64,000 bases of DNA from Camelus bactrianus. Its lineage: Eukaryota > Chordata > Mammalia > Artiodactyla > Camelidae. The position numbers were made by a program, and so were the translations under genes. Position 1 is the first letter of the stretch, and every line of letters begins with the position of its first letter. Shown piece by piece: positions 46,501 through 57,549 of this stretch. Where the stretch lies: contig NC_133541.1 in the NCBI RefSeq assembly GCF_048773025.1, positions 108,043,912 through 108,107,911 of the forward strand, in the 5' to 3' direction. The notes beneath the pieces are model-generated. The model saw nothing but the letters and a program-made list of their open reading frames with translations, had not been told where the DNA came from and did not search any database.

Positions 46501-48260
46501 CTAGTCTCAAGAGAGTTAATAGTTAACTTTAGCATCTGGTTTCCTTCCTCTTTATGCATCTTGATTGCCAGTCCCTGGTTCTGGATGAGTGCCAACTCTT
46601 TGTAACCCCTCTCTTCACTTCCTCCTTTCAGCTGCCTCCTACTTACGTAACAATTGGCCAAAATCAGGAGCCAACCAGAACTAGCAGGAATCATGACACA
46701 AATGTTGCCAGGCAGAAGTGTTCATGAAAGGGTCCAAAAACAGGCCCCGCCAGTTTTAGAAGCAGTAATTGAACTAAGAGAAAAACTAGACAAGGATTTG
46801 ACTAGGGGGCACCCTTTCTGTTCACTGAGCCCATGCTGGGTCTGCAACTCACTGGGTGGGCTGAGCTCAGAGGGGACCACCTCTCCTCCCTGCAAACAGT
46901 GCCTCTAGAAGAGGCTCGGGTGGCAGACTGAACTCAAACTTTGAAATCAGGCTGGTCCTGGGTTCAAATTCTGGCTCCAGTATTCACTAGTTGTGATAAC
47001 TTAGGTAAATCACTAACTATATGAGTCTCAATTTTCTCTTATATAAAAATGGGGATATTAAAGGGCCTGACTCTTAGGGTTACTGTGAGTATTAGGATTG
47101 AGTTTAGCATTTAGTTATGTGTCTGGCACATAACTAACCACAGTAATTACTAACAGTGACTAAGGACTGGTGACGGGTATAAAGCAAATAAGAACTATTA
47201 TAACTACTATCATCGTTGTTTTTTTATTATTACTGAGACCCAGAGAGAAACAGTGATTTATACAAGTCACATGTGACAGTAGCAAAACCTAGATGAGAAT
47301 CCAGACCTCACAAGAGAGCCCTCCTAGCCATGGGATTCTCAGGATTTTCACAGACCAGGCTCTAATTGTCTCTACCTAGTGACCTGTCCTCCAGAATGCG
47401 GTTCCTCATAACATCTCTGAGTGCCTCTCCCAAACCCCTTTCTGCCTGGCAACAGCTGACATCATACCTGTTAAATCCCTGTACTTTGCAGATTATTTTG
47501 GAGATTGGGGGGTTCGGGGACATTGGGGTAGCTACAGTCTAACCAGCCCCCCCTTTTCCCCAGGGAACCGCATGGATGAGGCCATATTGGGACTGGGGAA
47601 AGGTCCTCAGGATGGCTTGCTGGCCCTTTGCTTCAAGGAAGAGGGGCACAAATGTAGCCAGAGCCCCCCTTGCCCTTTCTCGACCCCGACTCCAACATTT
47701 CTCAATCGCTCCGGTGATGACAGACATTTCCATCTACTTTACAAGGCACCTGCAATTATAATCCCCTTAATACAAACACGTATACCCATCCATGGTAGTT
47801 AGGAGGAAACTCCTGTGATGAGCTGCTTCTACCATTCTCTTTTAGAAACTCTGCTGCTCCACCTAGAATCCATAATATTTTCAAAATCTTGTCCAAAATT
47901 TCTAACCTAGGGTTCATGGCCCAGCCTCAGGGGCCCTGTAAACACCTGGATGTTGTGTGAAACTCTAAGGAAGGAGTCCAGAGCGCTCTCCTGATTTTCA
48001 GAAGGGAAGCGCACGATGCAAAGAAAGTTAAAATCCCTGCCCTAGAGGAGCCCCCTCATTTTACAAGAGGTAGAACCGAAGCCCAGGGTAGGCCAGAGAC
48101 TTGCTCAGAATTGCCCAGTTAGTGTTGGAGTCAGAGTCCGAATCTGCACCTCCTTCCACAGCACCTCTCCTGTTCACACGTACCTCTCCGGGGCTGCAGG
48201 GCGCTGGCCCAGTATGGGCAGCTGCTCGTGGTTAGAGATGAGGTCGCGCTGGTCTTCCAT
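40512..48260 (-). CDS. CD74: CD74, MHC class II invariant chain, full coding span
   Basis: Type II membrane chaperone that trimerises, occupies the class II MHC groove through CLIP, and targets the complex to endosomes; also a MIF receptor (established knowledge). Visible parts: cytosolic tail with DLI and LPIL sorting motifs (residues about 6-18), Cys28, transmembrane segment about 31-56, CLIP core [11 protein letters not shown] at 91-101, N-glycosylation sites NAT and NMT, the trimerisation region, and in the long form a thyropin domain with CWCV. Eight exons are always used and one is optional. The coding parts sum in frame to 214 residues (p33 type) or 278 with exon 6b (p41 type). The start at 48260 matches the human p33 methionine. 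Confidence 0.97.
40796..40858 (-). CDS. CD74: CD74 exon 7
   Basis: Encodes [20 protein letters not shown] then Q; human [20 protein letters not shown]. Acceptor tttgcag, donor gtaagg. Confidence 0.94.
41362..41553 (-). CDS. CD74: CD74 exon 6b, thyropin domain of the p41 form
   Basis: 192 nt, phase 1-1, so it is a symmetric cassette exon. Encodes [40 protein letters not shown] and [21 protein letters not shown]. All six thyroglobulin type-1 cysteines and the CWCV core are present. In human p41 this domain inhibits cathepsin L. High identity to human argues it is used. Confidence 0.96.
42585..42672 (-). CDS. CD74: CD74 exon 6
   Basis: Encodes [20 protein letters not shown] then EQPFEVPTK, leaving one base (G). 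Human [20 protein letters not shown]. Completes the trimerisation domain. The phase-1 end lets exon 6b be included or skipped in frame. Confidence 0.95.
42951..43046 (-). CDS. CD74: CD74 exon 5
   Basis: 32 codons, [20 protein letters not shown] then [12 protein letters not shown]; human [20 protein letters not shown]. First part of the lumenal trimerisation domain. Confidence 0.95.
43775..43837 (-). CDS. CD74: CD74 exon 4
   Basis: 21 codons, [20 protein letters not shown] plus L. Retains both N-linked glycosylation sequons (NAT, NMT). Human ends in Q where this ends in L. Confidence 0.95.
44373..44446 (-). CDS. CD74: CD74 exon 3, CLIP
   Basis: Encodes [20 protein letters not shown] then QGPQ. 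The CLIP anchors M91 and M99 are conserved; human PVSKMRMATPLLMQA differs at three positions. The stretch after CLIP is two residues shorter than human. Confidence 0.96.
44659..44831 (-). CDS. CD74: CD74 exon 2, transmembrane
   Basis: 57 complete codons beginning [20 protein letters not shown] and ending NLRMKLPK. Carries the membrane-spanning segment with its polar QATT face, which is important for trimer packing in the human protein. Acceptor ctaaaag, donor gtgcgt. Confidence 0.96.
44832..48183 (-). other. CD74: CD74 intron 1
   Basis: 3.35 kb. Contains MIR pieces (about 46290-46470 and 46930-47300, the latter with antisense MIR caggctggtcctgggttcaa). No exon or other gene recognised. The intron separates the promoter-proximal exon from the membrane-spanning exon. 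Confidence 0.6.
48184..48260 (-). CDS. CD74: CD74 exon 1 (coding part)
   Basis: Encodes [20 protein letters not shown] then PAAPE, plus AG of the next codon; human [20 protein letters not shown]. Contains both leucine-based endosomal sorting signals. ATG context is accATGG. An in-frame TGA lies upstream with no ATG between, so no AUG-initiated longer form exists in this frame. Confidence 0.95.
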
Positions 48261-48287
48261 GGTTCTGGCTTCTGGTCTTCCCCACGC

Positions 48288-48290
<3 letters not shown>

Positions 48291-48330
<40 letters not shown>
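48291..48330 (-). repeat. Pure CAG/CTG trinucleotide repeat, 13 units, in the CD74 leader
   Basis: Thirteen uninterrupted CTG units plus one base on the + strand, CAG on the CD74 strand, about 30 nt upstream of the start codon. Flanking sequence (cagacacacaggcag before, gaagaccagaagcca after) aligns with the human p35 leader, where the repeat region instead contains the upstream ATG. Confidence 0.95.
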
Positions 48331-48331
<1 letters not shown>

Positions 48332-48483
48332 TGTGTGTCTGGGACCCTGAGTCACTGGCTCACTTCTTGAAGTTGAGGCTGAGGAGGATTCTGATTTGTC
48401 CACAGGAGGCCACTCCGCCCACCTGGTATAAGTGGAAGTGAAAGCCACAAAGCTGGAAATACCCCCCACTCGGGCAAAGCTGC

Positions 48484-48600
48484 CTTTATGGGGCAGGATA
48501 GGGAGGGGGAACTCCCCAGGCAGGTGGAAAGGCCAGCATGCTTCCATTGGCTGCCCAGGGCCCTCATCACTTGTTTCTGGGCAGACCTTTGGGTTCATAA
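48484..48600 (-). promoter_or_regulatory. CD74: CD74 proximal promoter with class II-type X-Y arrangement
   Basis: On the coding strand, an X/X2-like element CCCAGAAACAAGTGATGAGG (48562-48581) is followed at short spacing by a CCAAT element GCCAATGG (48544-48551), then a kappa-B site GGGAACTCCC (48507-48516) and an AT-rich CATAAAG (48484-48490). X and Y boxes bound by RFX, CREB and NF-Y and activated by CIITA are established for class II genes and for CD74; NF-kappa-B sites are also known upstream of human CD74. Motif matches are imperfect, and the exact start site is not determined. Confidence 0.65.
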
Positions 48601-48734
48601 GGCTCTTTGGATGTTCCAAGAAACAGGCAAACGTTCAATCCCTAGACAGGAAATCACTTTGAAGCAAAAAATGCTGAAAATGCTTTGTTTGTCTCTCCTC
48701 TCACCCATAGATGAGTGGGCACAGAAAGGGGCTG

Positions 48735-48850
48735 CTCCTTTTTTTATTATTATTTTTATTGAAGTATAGTCAGTTTACAATGTTGTGTCAATTGCTGGTG
48801 TACAGCACAATTCTTCAGTTATATAGAACATACATATCACTTCTTTGTGA
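48735..48850. repeat. LINE 3'-end-type fragment common in cetartiodactyls
   Basis: Reads ttattgaagtatagtcagtt then tacaatgttgtgtcaattgc and tgtacagcaca, a sequence type I know as abundant in cetartiodactyl genomes and probably L1-derived. Confidence 0.6.
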
Positions 48851-48989
48851 ACTTAGACAAATTCCTCTCCTCTCTGGCCTCAGTTATGTCATCTCAAAAA
48901 TGGGGGAGGAAAGTTGGATTCAGTGTTCCCTCTCCTCTCTTCTAACTCAAGCATTTTTTGAACCTAAGTCCATGCTTCTAAGGCTCTGG

Positions 48990-49190
48990 TACTATTATTT
49001 GCCACCACTTACCAAGCCCTCCCTTGTACCAGGCATTGTACTAATCATTTTACATGCTTTGTTTCATTTCATCTTTACAGTGACCCTTTGAGGACTGTTT
49101 TATTATCTCCATTTACAGACAGGGACACTGAGGCTTTGAGAGGTTGCGTGCTTGCCCAGGATCACATGTTGCAGGAATTGGGCTCTTGAT
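48990..49190 (+). repeat. MIR SINE
   Basis: Shows ccaggcattgtactaatcat then acagggacactgaggctttg and aggttgcgtgcttgcccagg. Confidence 0.85.
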
Positions 49191-49769
49191 GTTAACCACT
49201 CTACCTTTCTGCCTCCTGATGCTCAAATTGTGTCGCTCACATTCATGAGAGTGGGCGTCTCTATGGGGAGGGAAGGAGGAGGGACTGGGAAAGGGTACCC
49301 AGGGGCGATTTAACTGTTGGCATGTTTTACTTCTCACTATCTGTGGCTCATAGACCATACTTGTTTTTATTAGTCTTTATGTCTTTTGTGTGTTTTAAAA
49401 TTGTCATTGATAATTGTGTTTTAATTTAAAGACTCTGTGGCTCTAAGATCAATGAGTCTTAGATTTCAGAAGTCAAGGGAGATAGTATGTGTGTTCTGTG
49501 GGGAAGGAGAAGAGCTTTCACGCAGCTAGACCTGAATTCCAAATCCCAGGTCAGAAACATCCCAGGTCTAAGACCTGAGCCTGTTTCTCAGCATTTCTAA
49601 ACTGGTTTTTCCCTTTGTAAAGTAAGGACAATTGTACTAAACTTGCATAGTTGTTATGTTAAATAAGTATACGGCACAGATCCTGGTACCACAGGAGATG
49701 CTCAAGAAATGAAACTGTTATTATTCAAATATTTACTAGTAAGATATTTTCTGAATAATCAAGACAAAT

Positions 49770-50450
49770 GAAGTCATACAGCCGCACAAACTTGGGCTGA
49801 AATGTTCATAGCACTGTTGTCTGTAATAGCTGAAAACTTGAAACAATTTAAATGTCCATCAACAGGTGAGTGGATAAACAAATTATGCTTCACCCATACA
49901 ATGGAATACTACTCAGCAACAGAAGGAGTGAACTATTGATACCCACACAACCTGGATGAATCTCAAATAATTATGCTGTATAAAAGAAGCCAGAATTCAG
50001 GGGGAGGGTATAGTTCAGTGGTAGTGTATGCTTAGCATGCACAAAATCCTGGGTTCAATCCCTAGAACCTCCATTAAAGAATTATAAATAGATAAGTAAA
50101 CCTAATTACCTTCCCCCTACACACACACACACAAAGAAGAAGCCAGAACAAAAGAGTATATACTGTACAATTTCATTTAGATAAAATTCTGGGAAATGCA
50201 AACTAACTTGCAGTGACAGAAGGCAAGTGAGATCTGCCTGAGGATTGAGGGAGTGTGGTACAAGATGGAACAAGAGAAAGGGATGACAGAGGGGCACAAA
50301 GAAACTTTGGATGTTATAGTTATGCTCGTTATCTTGATGTGGGGCTGTTTTCATGACAGATGTGTGTGTCAAAGCTTACAAAATTGTACAATTTAAATAC
50401 GTAAAGTTTATTATATGTCAGTTATACCTCAATAGGACTGTTTTAAAAAT
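49770..50450 (+). repeat. L1 LINE 3' region, first copy, split by a SINE
   Basis: Shows aaatgtccatcaacaggtga then acaatggaatactactcagc and, after the SINE, tgtacaatttaaatacgtaa. This is the standard mammalian L1 3' region in sense orientation. Confidence 0.85.
49997..50135 (+). repeat. Camelid tRNA-derived SINE (Vic-1 type), intact
   Basis: A box in tatagttcagtggtagtgta, B box in gggttcaatcc, then cctccattaaagaatt, an A-rich tail and a short (CA)n. Flanked by the duplicated site agaagccagaa at about 49985 and 50138. Inserted into the L1 copy. Confidence 0.9.
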
Positions 50451-50652
50451 GGGACTTTTAAAAAAGATTTCTTAAAACATAAGCAACAAAGAAAAATAGG
50501 TAAGTTATGCTTCAAAGGACACTATCAAGAGAGTGAAAAGTCAGCCCACAAAATAGGAGAAAATATTTACAAATTACATATCTGATAAGGGTCTAATTCC
50601 AGAATACATAAAGAGCTATTATAACTCAACAATAAAAAGACAACCCAGTCTC

Positions 50653-50831
50653 GGGGGTAGGATATAGCTCAGTGGTAGAGTGCGTGTTTAGTATGCATGA
50701 GGTCCTGGGTTCAATCCCCAGTACCTCCATTAAGTGAATAAACAAACAAATAAATAAACAAACAAACAAACAAACAAACAAATAAATAAATAAATAAATA
50801 AATAAATAAAACTAATTCCTCCCTCCCCCCC
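50653..50831 (+). repeat. Camelid tRNA-derived SINE with perfect 19-bp target-site duplication
   Basis: A box tagctcagtggtagagtgcg, B box gggttcaatcccc, then a long (CAAA/TAAA)n tail. The site aaaaagacaacccagtctc occurs identically at 50634-50652 and 50832-50850, so the insertion is young. Confidence 0.95.
50735..50812. repeat. (CAAA)n/(TAAA)n simple repeat, SINE tail
   Basis: Alternating aaac and aaat tetramers forming the tail of the SINE; likely length-variable. Confidence 0.9.
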
Positions 50832-52299
50832 AAAAAGACAACCCAGTCTCAAATGGGAAAAGGATTTGAGTAGACCTTTTTCAAAGAAGATATACAGATG
50901 GTCAATAAGCACATGAAAAGATGCTCCACATTATTAGTCATTAGGGAAATGCAAATCCAGGCCACAATGAGGTATCATTTCACACCCACTATGATGGCTA
51001 TAATCAAAAAGATAATAACAAGTGGTGATAAGGATGTGGAGTAATTGGAACTCTTACATATTGCTAGTGGGAAGTAAAATGGTACAGTTACTTTGGAAAA
51101 CAATTTGGTAATTTCTCAAAAAGTTAAATACAGAGTTACATATGACCTAATAACTCCACTCCTGGATATCGACTCAAGAGAAATGAGAACATATATCCAT
51201 ACAAGAACTTGTACACAAATGCGCACAGCACCATCATCCATCATAGCCCCAAAGTGAAAGCAACTCAAATACACATCAAATAATGAGTGAGTAAACAAAA
51301 TATGGTATATCCATACAATGGAATATTATTATTAAATAAGTATTATTTATTTAATTCAAAAAAGGATTAATATTATAATAAAACTAATTTTTTGAAAAAG
51401 GAATCAAGTACTGGTTCATGCCACAAAATGGATGAACTTTGAAAACATTATGCTAAGTGAAATAAGCCGGACACAAAAGGCTGCATATTCACATAAATTC
51501 CATTTATGTGAAATGTCGAGGCTAGGCAAACCATAGAAACAGAATGTGGATTAGCAGTTGCCAGGGGCTGGGGGGAAAGGGGACAGGGAATGATTGTAAC
51601 GGGTGTGGGGTTTCCTTTCAGGATGATGAAAATATTCTGGAATTAGATAGTGATGATGATTGCACAACTCTGCGGATACATGGAAAACTACTGAACTGTA
51701 TGATTTTAAAAGCTTGAATATTATAGTATGTGAATTTATAACCCAACTTAAAAAAAGATTACTTGTTAATGATGGCTAGAACTCATATACCTTTGCTTCC
51801 TCTTTCACTTGGCTTCTGTCACTAAAATGACAAAGTTGCCTTTTTCTTTTTTTTAAAGTGTAAATATAAAATTTACAAAGAAAACAGGATACAACAGCAG
51901 CAGGATTTTGGAAGCTGGAAGGCAAGTGGATTAGAGGTAGTCCTTAACAGACCCCAGAAAGCTTAATCCTAAACCTGCAGCTAGAAAAGCTGAGGAGCCA
52001 CCTACTTATATTGAACAGGCTCAGGCACTGGGGTAGGAGGCCCCTGGGTGGGAGTACAGGTGGGGCTAAAAAGAGGATTGGTTGGAAGTCTGTTTATGAA
52101 GCAGTTGGATATCCATGTCCTCTCCCTTCCTAAGACTTGAAGTCTATCCCTAGGCCCAGGGCAGGGGATGGGCCCAGTTTGGAAGCTATGAGTCCCAGCC
52201 CTCTCCCCCACCCACTTCCCAGAATGCTAGAAGCCAGGCCTTCTCTCTCCAGGCAATAAATTAAAGGATCCTTCTCCAGAGAGCATGACCATCCCACAA

Positions 52300-53720
52300 G
52301 GAATGACGTAAATCTTCTCATCAATGAAACAACACAGCCAGATAACCCTACAGGGAAGCCCTCAGTGAATAAGCCCTACTTATTGGTCACAGGTTCCACA
52401 TGATTTTTTAGACAATCAAGGCTCATGGGACATCTGAAGAAAACCTCTAATATAAAAGAGAGTAAACAAAACAAATAACCAAACTCCAAAAAAGCACCAT
52501 GGGGGAAACAAACAGTCATTAATAAACAGCCTTAGGGAGATAAAGGATGATACTGTACCCATGAAACAAGAATAGAAAGCTATAAAGATAGAAGTACTAT
52601 TAGAACAAAAACCCCACATCTCTTAAAGATTAAAACTACAAAGGCAGATATTAAACAATAAGTAGATAAAAGATAAATTATTTTTAATCTCCTAGAAGGT
52701 AAACCAAAAGATAAAAAGAAAAAAATAGAAAAAGTAAGAGAATTAAAGACCAGTCCAGGAGGTCCAAAAGCCAAATATCAGAGTTCTAGAAATAGGGAAG
52801 AGAGAAAATACAGGGGAAGATGTCAGTGAAATAATCCAGTACTATTTCCAGAAATTGAAGACATAAATTTCCAAACTGAAAAGGCCCAGTGAATACCAAG
52901 GACAAGGTACGAGAATAATTTCATGCCAAGGCATATCAAATGAAGTTTCAGAAAAATAAAGACAGAGAAGATTCCACAGAAAGGAAAAAACAGGACAGAT
53001 AGAAAGTACCAGGAACCAGAATGACTTTGGACTTCTTAGCAGCAACCTTTGAAACCAGAAGATATTGGGTCAATGCCTTCAAATTTCTATGGGAAAATGA
53101 TTTATACCCTAAAATGTTTACTGAGCCAAATTATCAAATAGGTATGAGGGCATCATTAAGATATTTTCAGACATTCAGTATCTCAAAAATTTTTCCTTCC
53201 TCAGAAAGCTTCAAGGAACACCAAAACAAAAGTGTTCACTAAAAATAAAGAAAGACCTGGGTCATGGGAAACTAAACTTTAACTCACGAGAGAGAACGGG
53301 GATCCCTGGGATGACAGTACGGTGAAGTCCTGGGAGTTAAGTAGCAGATCCACACTGGATCAGGCCCAAAGGCTCCTAAAGACATTTCCTCAACAAGACA
53401 AAACTGATAGATACCTGACATGTCTGAACACACTGAGAGGCAATTTAGGTCATTTTTAGACAGTATGAGGTTGAATTCTGATAAATTCATAGAAAATTAA
53501 GCAAATGAGAAATCAAGACAACTATTAACTCTTGGGAAAACAAAGGAGATGACTAGTCATCATACTATATACTATGCAGCTCAGCTATGAATGGCATTTA
53601 CATTGTCTTAATATAGTAAACTGTGAATACCGATCTAACTAAAAATAGAGGCATTGGAGAGGATGCGAGGACAGGAAGAGTCACCTAGGGAGACAGAGGA
53701 AGAAAGAGGGCTAAATCTTT
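52300..53720 (+). repeat. Probable old L1-derived stretch
   Basis: A-rich strand with tagaagatattgggtcaatg-like text (taken at 53058-53074), then tgaggg and attttcagacattcag, resembling a common L1-associated consensus. Family assignment is tentative; no long open frame. Confidence 0.45.
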
Positions 53721-54309
53721 GTCTTCCACAGTGAAAAGCCAGCCAGAGGTTTAAAACTGAAGAATCAAACAGTAACAATACCAGAAGTCATTCAGAGATA
53801 CGGAGGTAAATACCAAAAGCATCAGCGAAAAGTGTTATATAAAGTGGCAAGAAAAGGAAGGTGAGGAACTGTTGGTTTTCACAGCCAGCCTTTTAGAAGG
53901 ATTTGGTTCTCTAGATACGTGAATTTATAACTTTGATACAAATTAAAATTACATTTAAATGAAAACACATGCATCAAAGTCAGTTGATTCTAAGCTGACT
54001 GTGATAACAAAATGGCAGTCTAAAGCCTTTTCCTTGTGAAGAAGCTTTAGGCCAAAGCTGAAGATGACCTAAAAGGTCATCCGGTCCTCACCCACAGGAG
54101 GCTGAAGATAATTCCAACTAGAAGGATGGGTTGGAAGACAGCTCCCTCCTTCTCTTCTAATAGAGTAGGAGGTCTCACTTGTCACAGAGGCCAGGACTCA
54201 GGCCTGACTAGATATGGACAGAGGGGTGAGACCAGGATGCTGCTAAGTTCTCCTGCTTGGATGACGGAGAAGATGATGTCATTCACAGAAACAAGAAGTC
54301 CTTGGCACA

Positions 54310-55280
54310 TTTGAGGAACGGAAAGAAGTACAGTGTGTCTGAGCCTAGTGAGTGAGGGGGAGAGTGGTTTCGGATGCTGCTGCAGGGACAGGCCAGAACA
54401 GGATGGTGCAGGCTTGATGCAGCTTAGGTATTATTCCAAGGACAGTGGGAAGCTGGCAGAAGGTGTCAGGCAGGGAGGGGCTGGGGCTGGGGCTGGTTTA
54501 TGTTTTAAAATGATGTGTGGCATAGAGATTTACAGGGGGCAGGAGTGGGAGCCTGGAGATCAGTTAGAAGCAAAGTAGTTTAGGTGAGAGACGGTGGTGA
54601 CTTCAGGTGGTGGTGAAGACAGGGAGAAGTGGATGGGTTCAACAGCTGTTTTGAAGGTAGAAATGTCAGGACTTGCTGTGGGAGTGAGGTGAGAGATGGT
54701 GCCAGGTTTAGAGCTATACAATGGATGGCGGCATTCACTGAGATGGGGAATTTGGGAGAACACATTCCAGGACAGGTAGACCCCAGAGTTTTGGTCCCGG
54801 CTGTATTCTGTGTGACACCTACACCTACATGTAGACATCAAGTAGATGGTTGAAGATACCAGACTGAAACTTAAAAAAAGAGTGAACATATACATTTGTA
54901 AGTTGTTAACCTGCAGACAATATTTTAAACCATGGAACCAGAACTCAGCTCTGGGGACCCTCAATCTATGGAGATCCGATGCGGAGCAACGCTGAGCAGT
55001 ACAGAGTAGTCAGGGAGCAGAAGGAAAATGGGGAGAGGGTGTGATCACAGATCCCAATAACAGAGTGAAGGAGTGTCAGCTGTGTCAAATACTAATGAGA
55101 GGACAAGGAAGACAACCGCTGAGAAATGCCCGCTGGACCTGGCCACATGGAGGTCATGAGAGATCTTGACAAGAGCAGGTCTGAGAATTGGGTTGTGAGG
55201 TGACCAGGAGGGAAGAAGTGAAGCCAGCATGGAAGGGAGAGCAGAGAGGTGGGGGCAGCCCCTGGAGGATGCAGGTCACG
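54310..55280 (-). repeat. Long L2 LINE copy, antisense
   Basis: Shows gtgagtgagggggagagtgg, agaagtggatgggttcaaca, actgagatggggaatttggg and gaggtcatgagagatcttga, following the antisense order of internal L2 segments over nearly 1 kb. Confidence 0.8.
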
Positions 55281-55689
55281 GTGTTCCAGTATGTTTGTCC
55301 AGGTGGGAAATACTCAGGAGGAAGGGACTGATAACGCTGAGGAGGAGGGGTTCTGCACAGCGAGTCCCTGGTGCTTCCACAGGGCTGCTCCTCTGTAGCT
55401 GAGGGGCTCTGCTGCCCAGCCTCCTCCCCAGGCAGGAGTGGTCCTAGACTGCCTCTCCTCTAAGGCAGCCAAACCTGCTCCCTGCCACTTCTTTTCCTGC
55501 TCCCCAGCTCTCCGACCTTCCTACTCAGCCTGGCAGCTTATTTCCCAAATGCTGCCACCAACAGCCCTGTCTGTCCAAAGTATTTGAGGAAAAAGTAAGA
55601 CTTTTTCAAGGCCTTGGCTCCTGACTTTTTCGACTTGGTGGAGCTCTGTCTCAGCTCTTCAATTGAGTGTAAATTATTTCAAGTGTTTT

Positions 55690-55850
55690 CTCATTGTACT
55701 GTCACAATGGCCCCGTGAGTCTCAGGGAGATTAAAAGAGATGTACAAATACTAGCTAAGTGCCAACAAGTGGCAAACCCAGGATTTGAACCCAGGTCCTA
55801 GCTATCTGCAGAGGCCATTCTCTTAATTACCATGCCTGACTGCCCCCAAC
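55690..55850 (+). repeat. MIR SINE
   Basis: Shows cacaatggccccgtgagtct then ggcaaacccaggatttgaac. Confidence 0.8.
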
Positions 55851-56749
55851 AGACCCCTCACTCACTGTGACCAGTCTTAGTGAAGGCCATGCCTCCTGTA
55901 GCCCCTATTTCCAAGGAGATGAATTCCTTCCCAATCTTTGCTTCGTGTGGGCAATTTCTACCTCCATTACTCTCCAGACCAGCTTAGTATCAGTTCACTA
56001 GTTCTGTCCTACTCAGGAATGATCCTTTTTGAGCATTTCCTCACATCCCTGGGCATCTGCTTAGATGCCTCCAGAGACAGAGCTCACTACCTCCATGAGC
56101 AACTGTTCTAGGCAGTAGAATAGTGTGGCAATCCAGAGTGTGGACTTCAGTTGGTTGAATCTCAACTCTGCTTCCTACTAGCATCCTATGCCTCAGTTTC
56201 CTCAGCTGTAAAATGGTATTAATAGTAGTATCTACTTCCTAGTATCATTATCAGGACTAAATAAGATGCTGCCTTAAGTTGCTTGGTAAGTGCTTAAGAT
56301 TTAGCTACTGACACTATCATCATTGTAATTTTTCTGGAGGTAGAGCTACAACTTGCTCCCTATAACCTCCACCCTTTGGGCCTAGCCCTGCCCCAGGGAA
56401 TTCCACCCTCTTCTGCACTCCTTGCAGGTCATTCCTTTTGTCCTGCATTTCTCAATTTGCATTTTTCCCTGATGCCAGATTTCTTTTTTTTTTGCAAGCT
56501 CAGTTTGTTCATCACACTAACATGATTTTCCTAAGATCATGACTTCCCCCTGGTTGTTTGCCAGGCACCTCAGTGTTGCCAAACATGTAGCTCGGGGGTG
56601 GGACAATGGTAGCTTCGATGCCTCTCGCCTCCTGCCCTCACAGGCCCGCTTGTTTGTTCCCAGGCTTTCGCATTTCCTGGATTTGGATTCTCTGTCAGTG
56701 GGCCTCACTGAATGCATATCCTAAGCATCTACCATCCGGGAAGGATTAT

Positions 56750-56970
56750 GTCAAGATGAAGAGCCCAGACTCTGGAGCCAGACAGAGCCAAGTTGAAACC
56801 CAGACTCTTCTGCTTACTTGCTATGTGATCTGGGCCAAGAAGCTTCCCTGCATCTCAGTTTCTTTATCTGCAAAATTAGACTAATAATAATCTTGCCTAT
56901 TTCATAAGGTGCTACCAGGACTGACTAAGATAATGTGTATAAAACATTTGGTATAGTGCCTACCTCAATA
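56750..56970 (-). repeat. MIR SINE, antisense
   Basis: Shows cagactctggagccagacag, gctatgtgatctgggccaag and ttataaggtgctaccaggac-type text, the antisense MIR order. Confidence 0.85.
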
Positions 56971-56989
56971 AATGTTTGCCATTAATATT

Positions 56990-57190
56990 CTAGTGCCGTG
57001 CTGTCTAACAAGGCAGCCACTGGCCACATGTGGCACATGAAACCTTAAAATGTGGCTAGGCTGATTTGAGATGTGCTGTAACTGTAAAATACACGTTAGA
57101 TTTCAAAAACTTAGTACAAAAAGAAAAATTTTCCCCCCAGTGAGGGAAAGAGAAATGGTATATTTGGTTTGGGGGCATGTGATTTTTCAG
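56990..57190. repeat. Non-autonomous hAT-type DNA transposon relic (MER20/MER5 group-like)
   Basis: Shows gccactggccacatgtggca then tgagatgtgctgtaactgta and aaatacacg, a familiar old mammalian MER sequence. Exact subfamily uncertain. Confidence 0.55.
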
Positions 57191-57549
57191 TCGCCGCACC
57201 CGTCTCCTAGAATGTACTTGAGCTGTCAGGGCTCCTGAGACATTACAGAAATCCAGTCTCCTATCTGTGAAGATGGGGTAACTGAGGCCCGTAAGAAATG
57301 GGATATATCTAGGGTCACAGAAGTTAATGGTGGCAGAACCCAGACCCCCCCCCCCCCAGCTTGTGGCTTCCTGTCAGTATATTGCCACCTGATGGCCACC
57401 TCTGTATGACTGCTACGAGCTCCAGAGCCAGGGGACTCCCTTCAGGAGCAGCACTCTGCTGCCATCTACTTCCTAAGCCTCTGCAGAGACGCAGACAGGG
57501 AGGGTCTTCCTCTTTCTACTCAACCCAATTGCGATGAGCTCCAGCCTGC

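Larger units (their letters stand above)
50460..51770 (+). repeat. L1 LINE 3' region, second copy, split by a SINE
   Basis: Shows agatatacagatggtcaata, atgcaaatccaggccacaat and gaactttgaaaacattatgc; covers the end of ORF2 and the 3' region. The coding part is degraded. Confidence 0.85.

Noticed and set aside
48131-48619. 162-codon frame with a polyserine run and RRRGEDQKP across the CD74 leader
   Set aside because: This is the shifted frame of the human p35 extension and does not join the CD74 frame; polyserine comes from the CAG repeat read out of phase.
50640-50850. Functional tRNA gene suggested by A and B boxes
   Set aside because: The sequence carries a SINE tail and target-site duplication and lacks a foldable acceptor stem; it is a SINE.
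54310-55280. Possible non-coding gene suggested by long GA-rich ordered sequence
   Set aside because: The order and wording match antisense L2 internal sequence seen in fragments elsewhere in the window.
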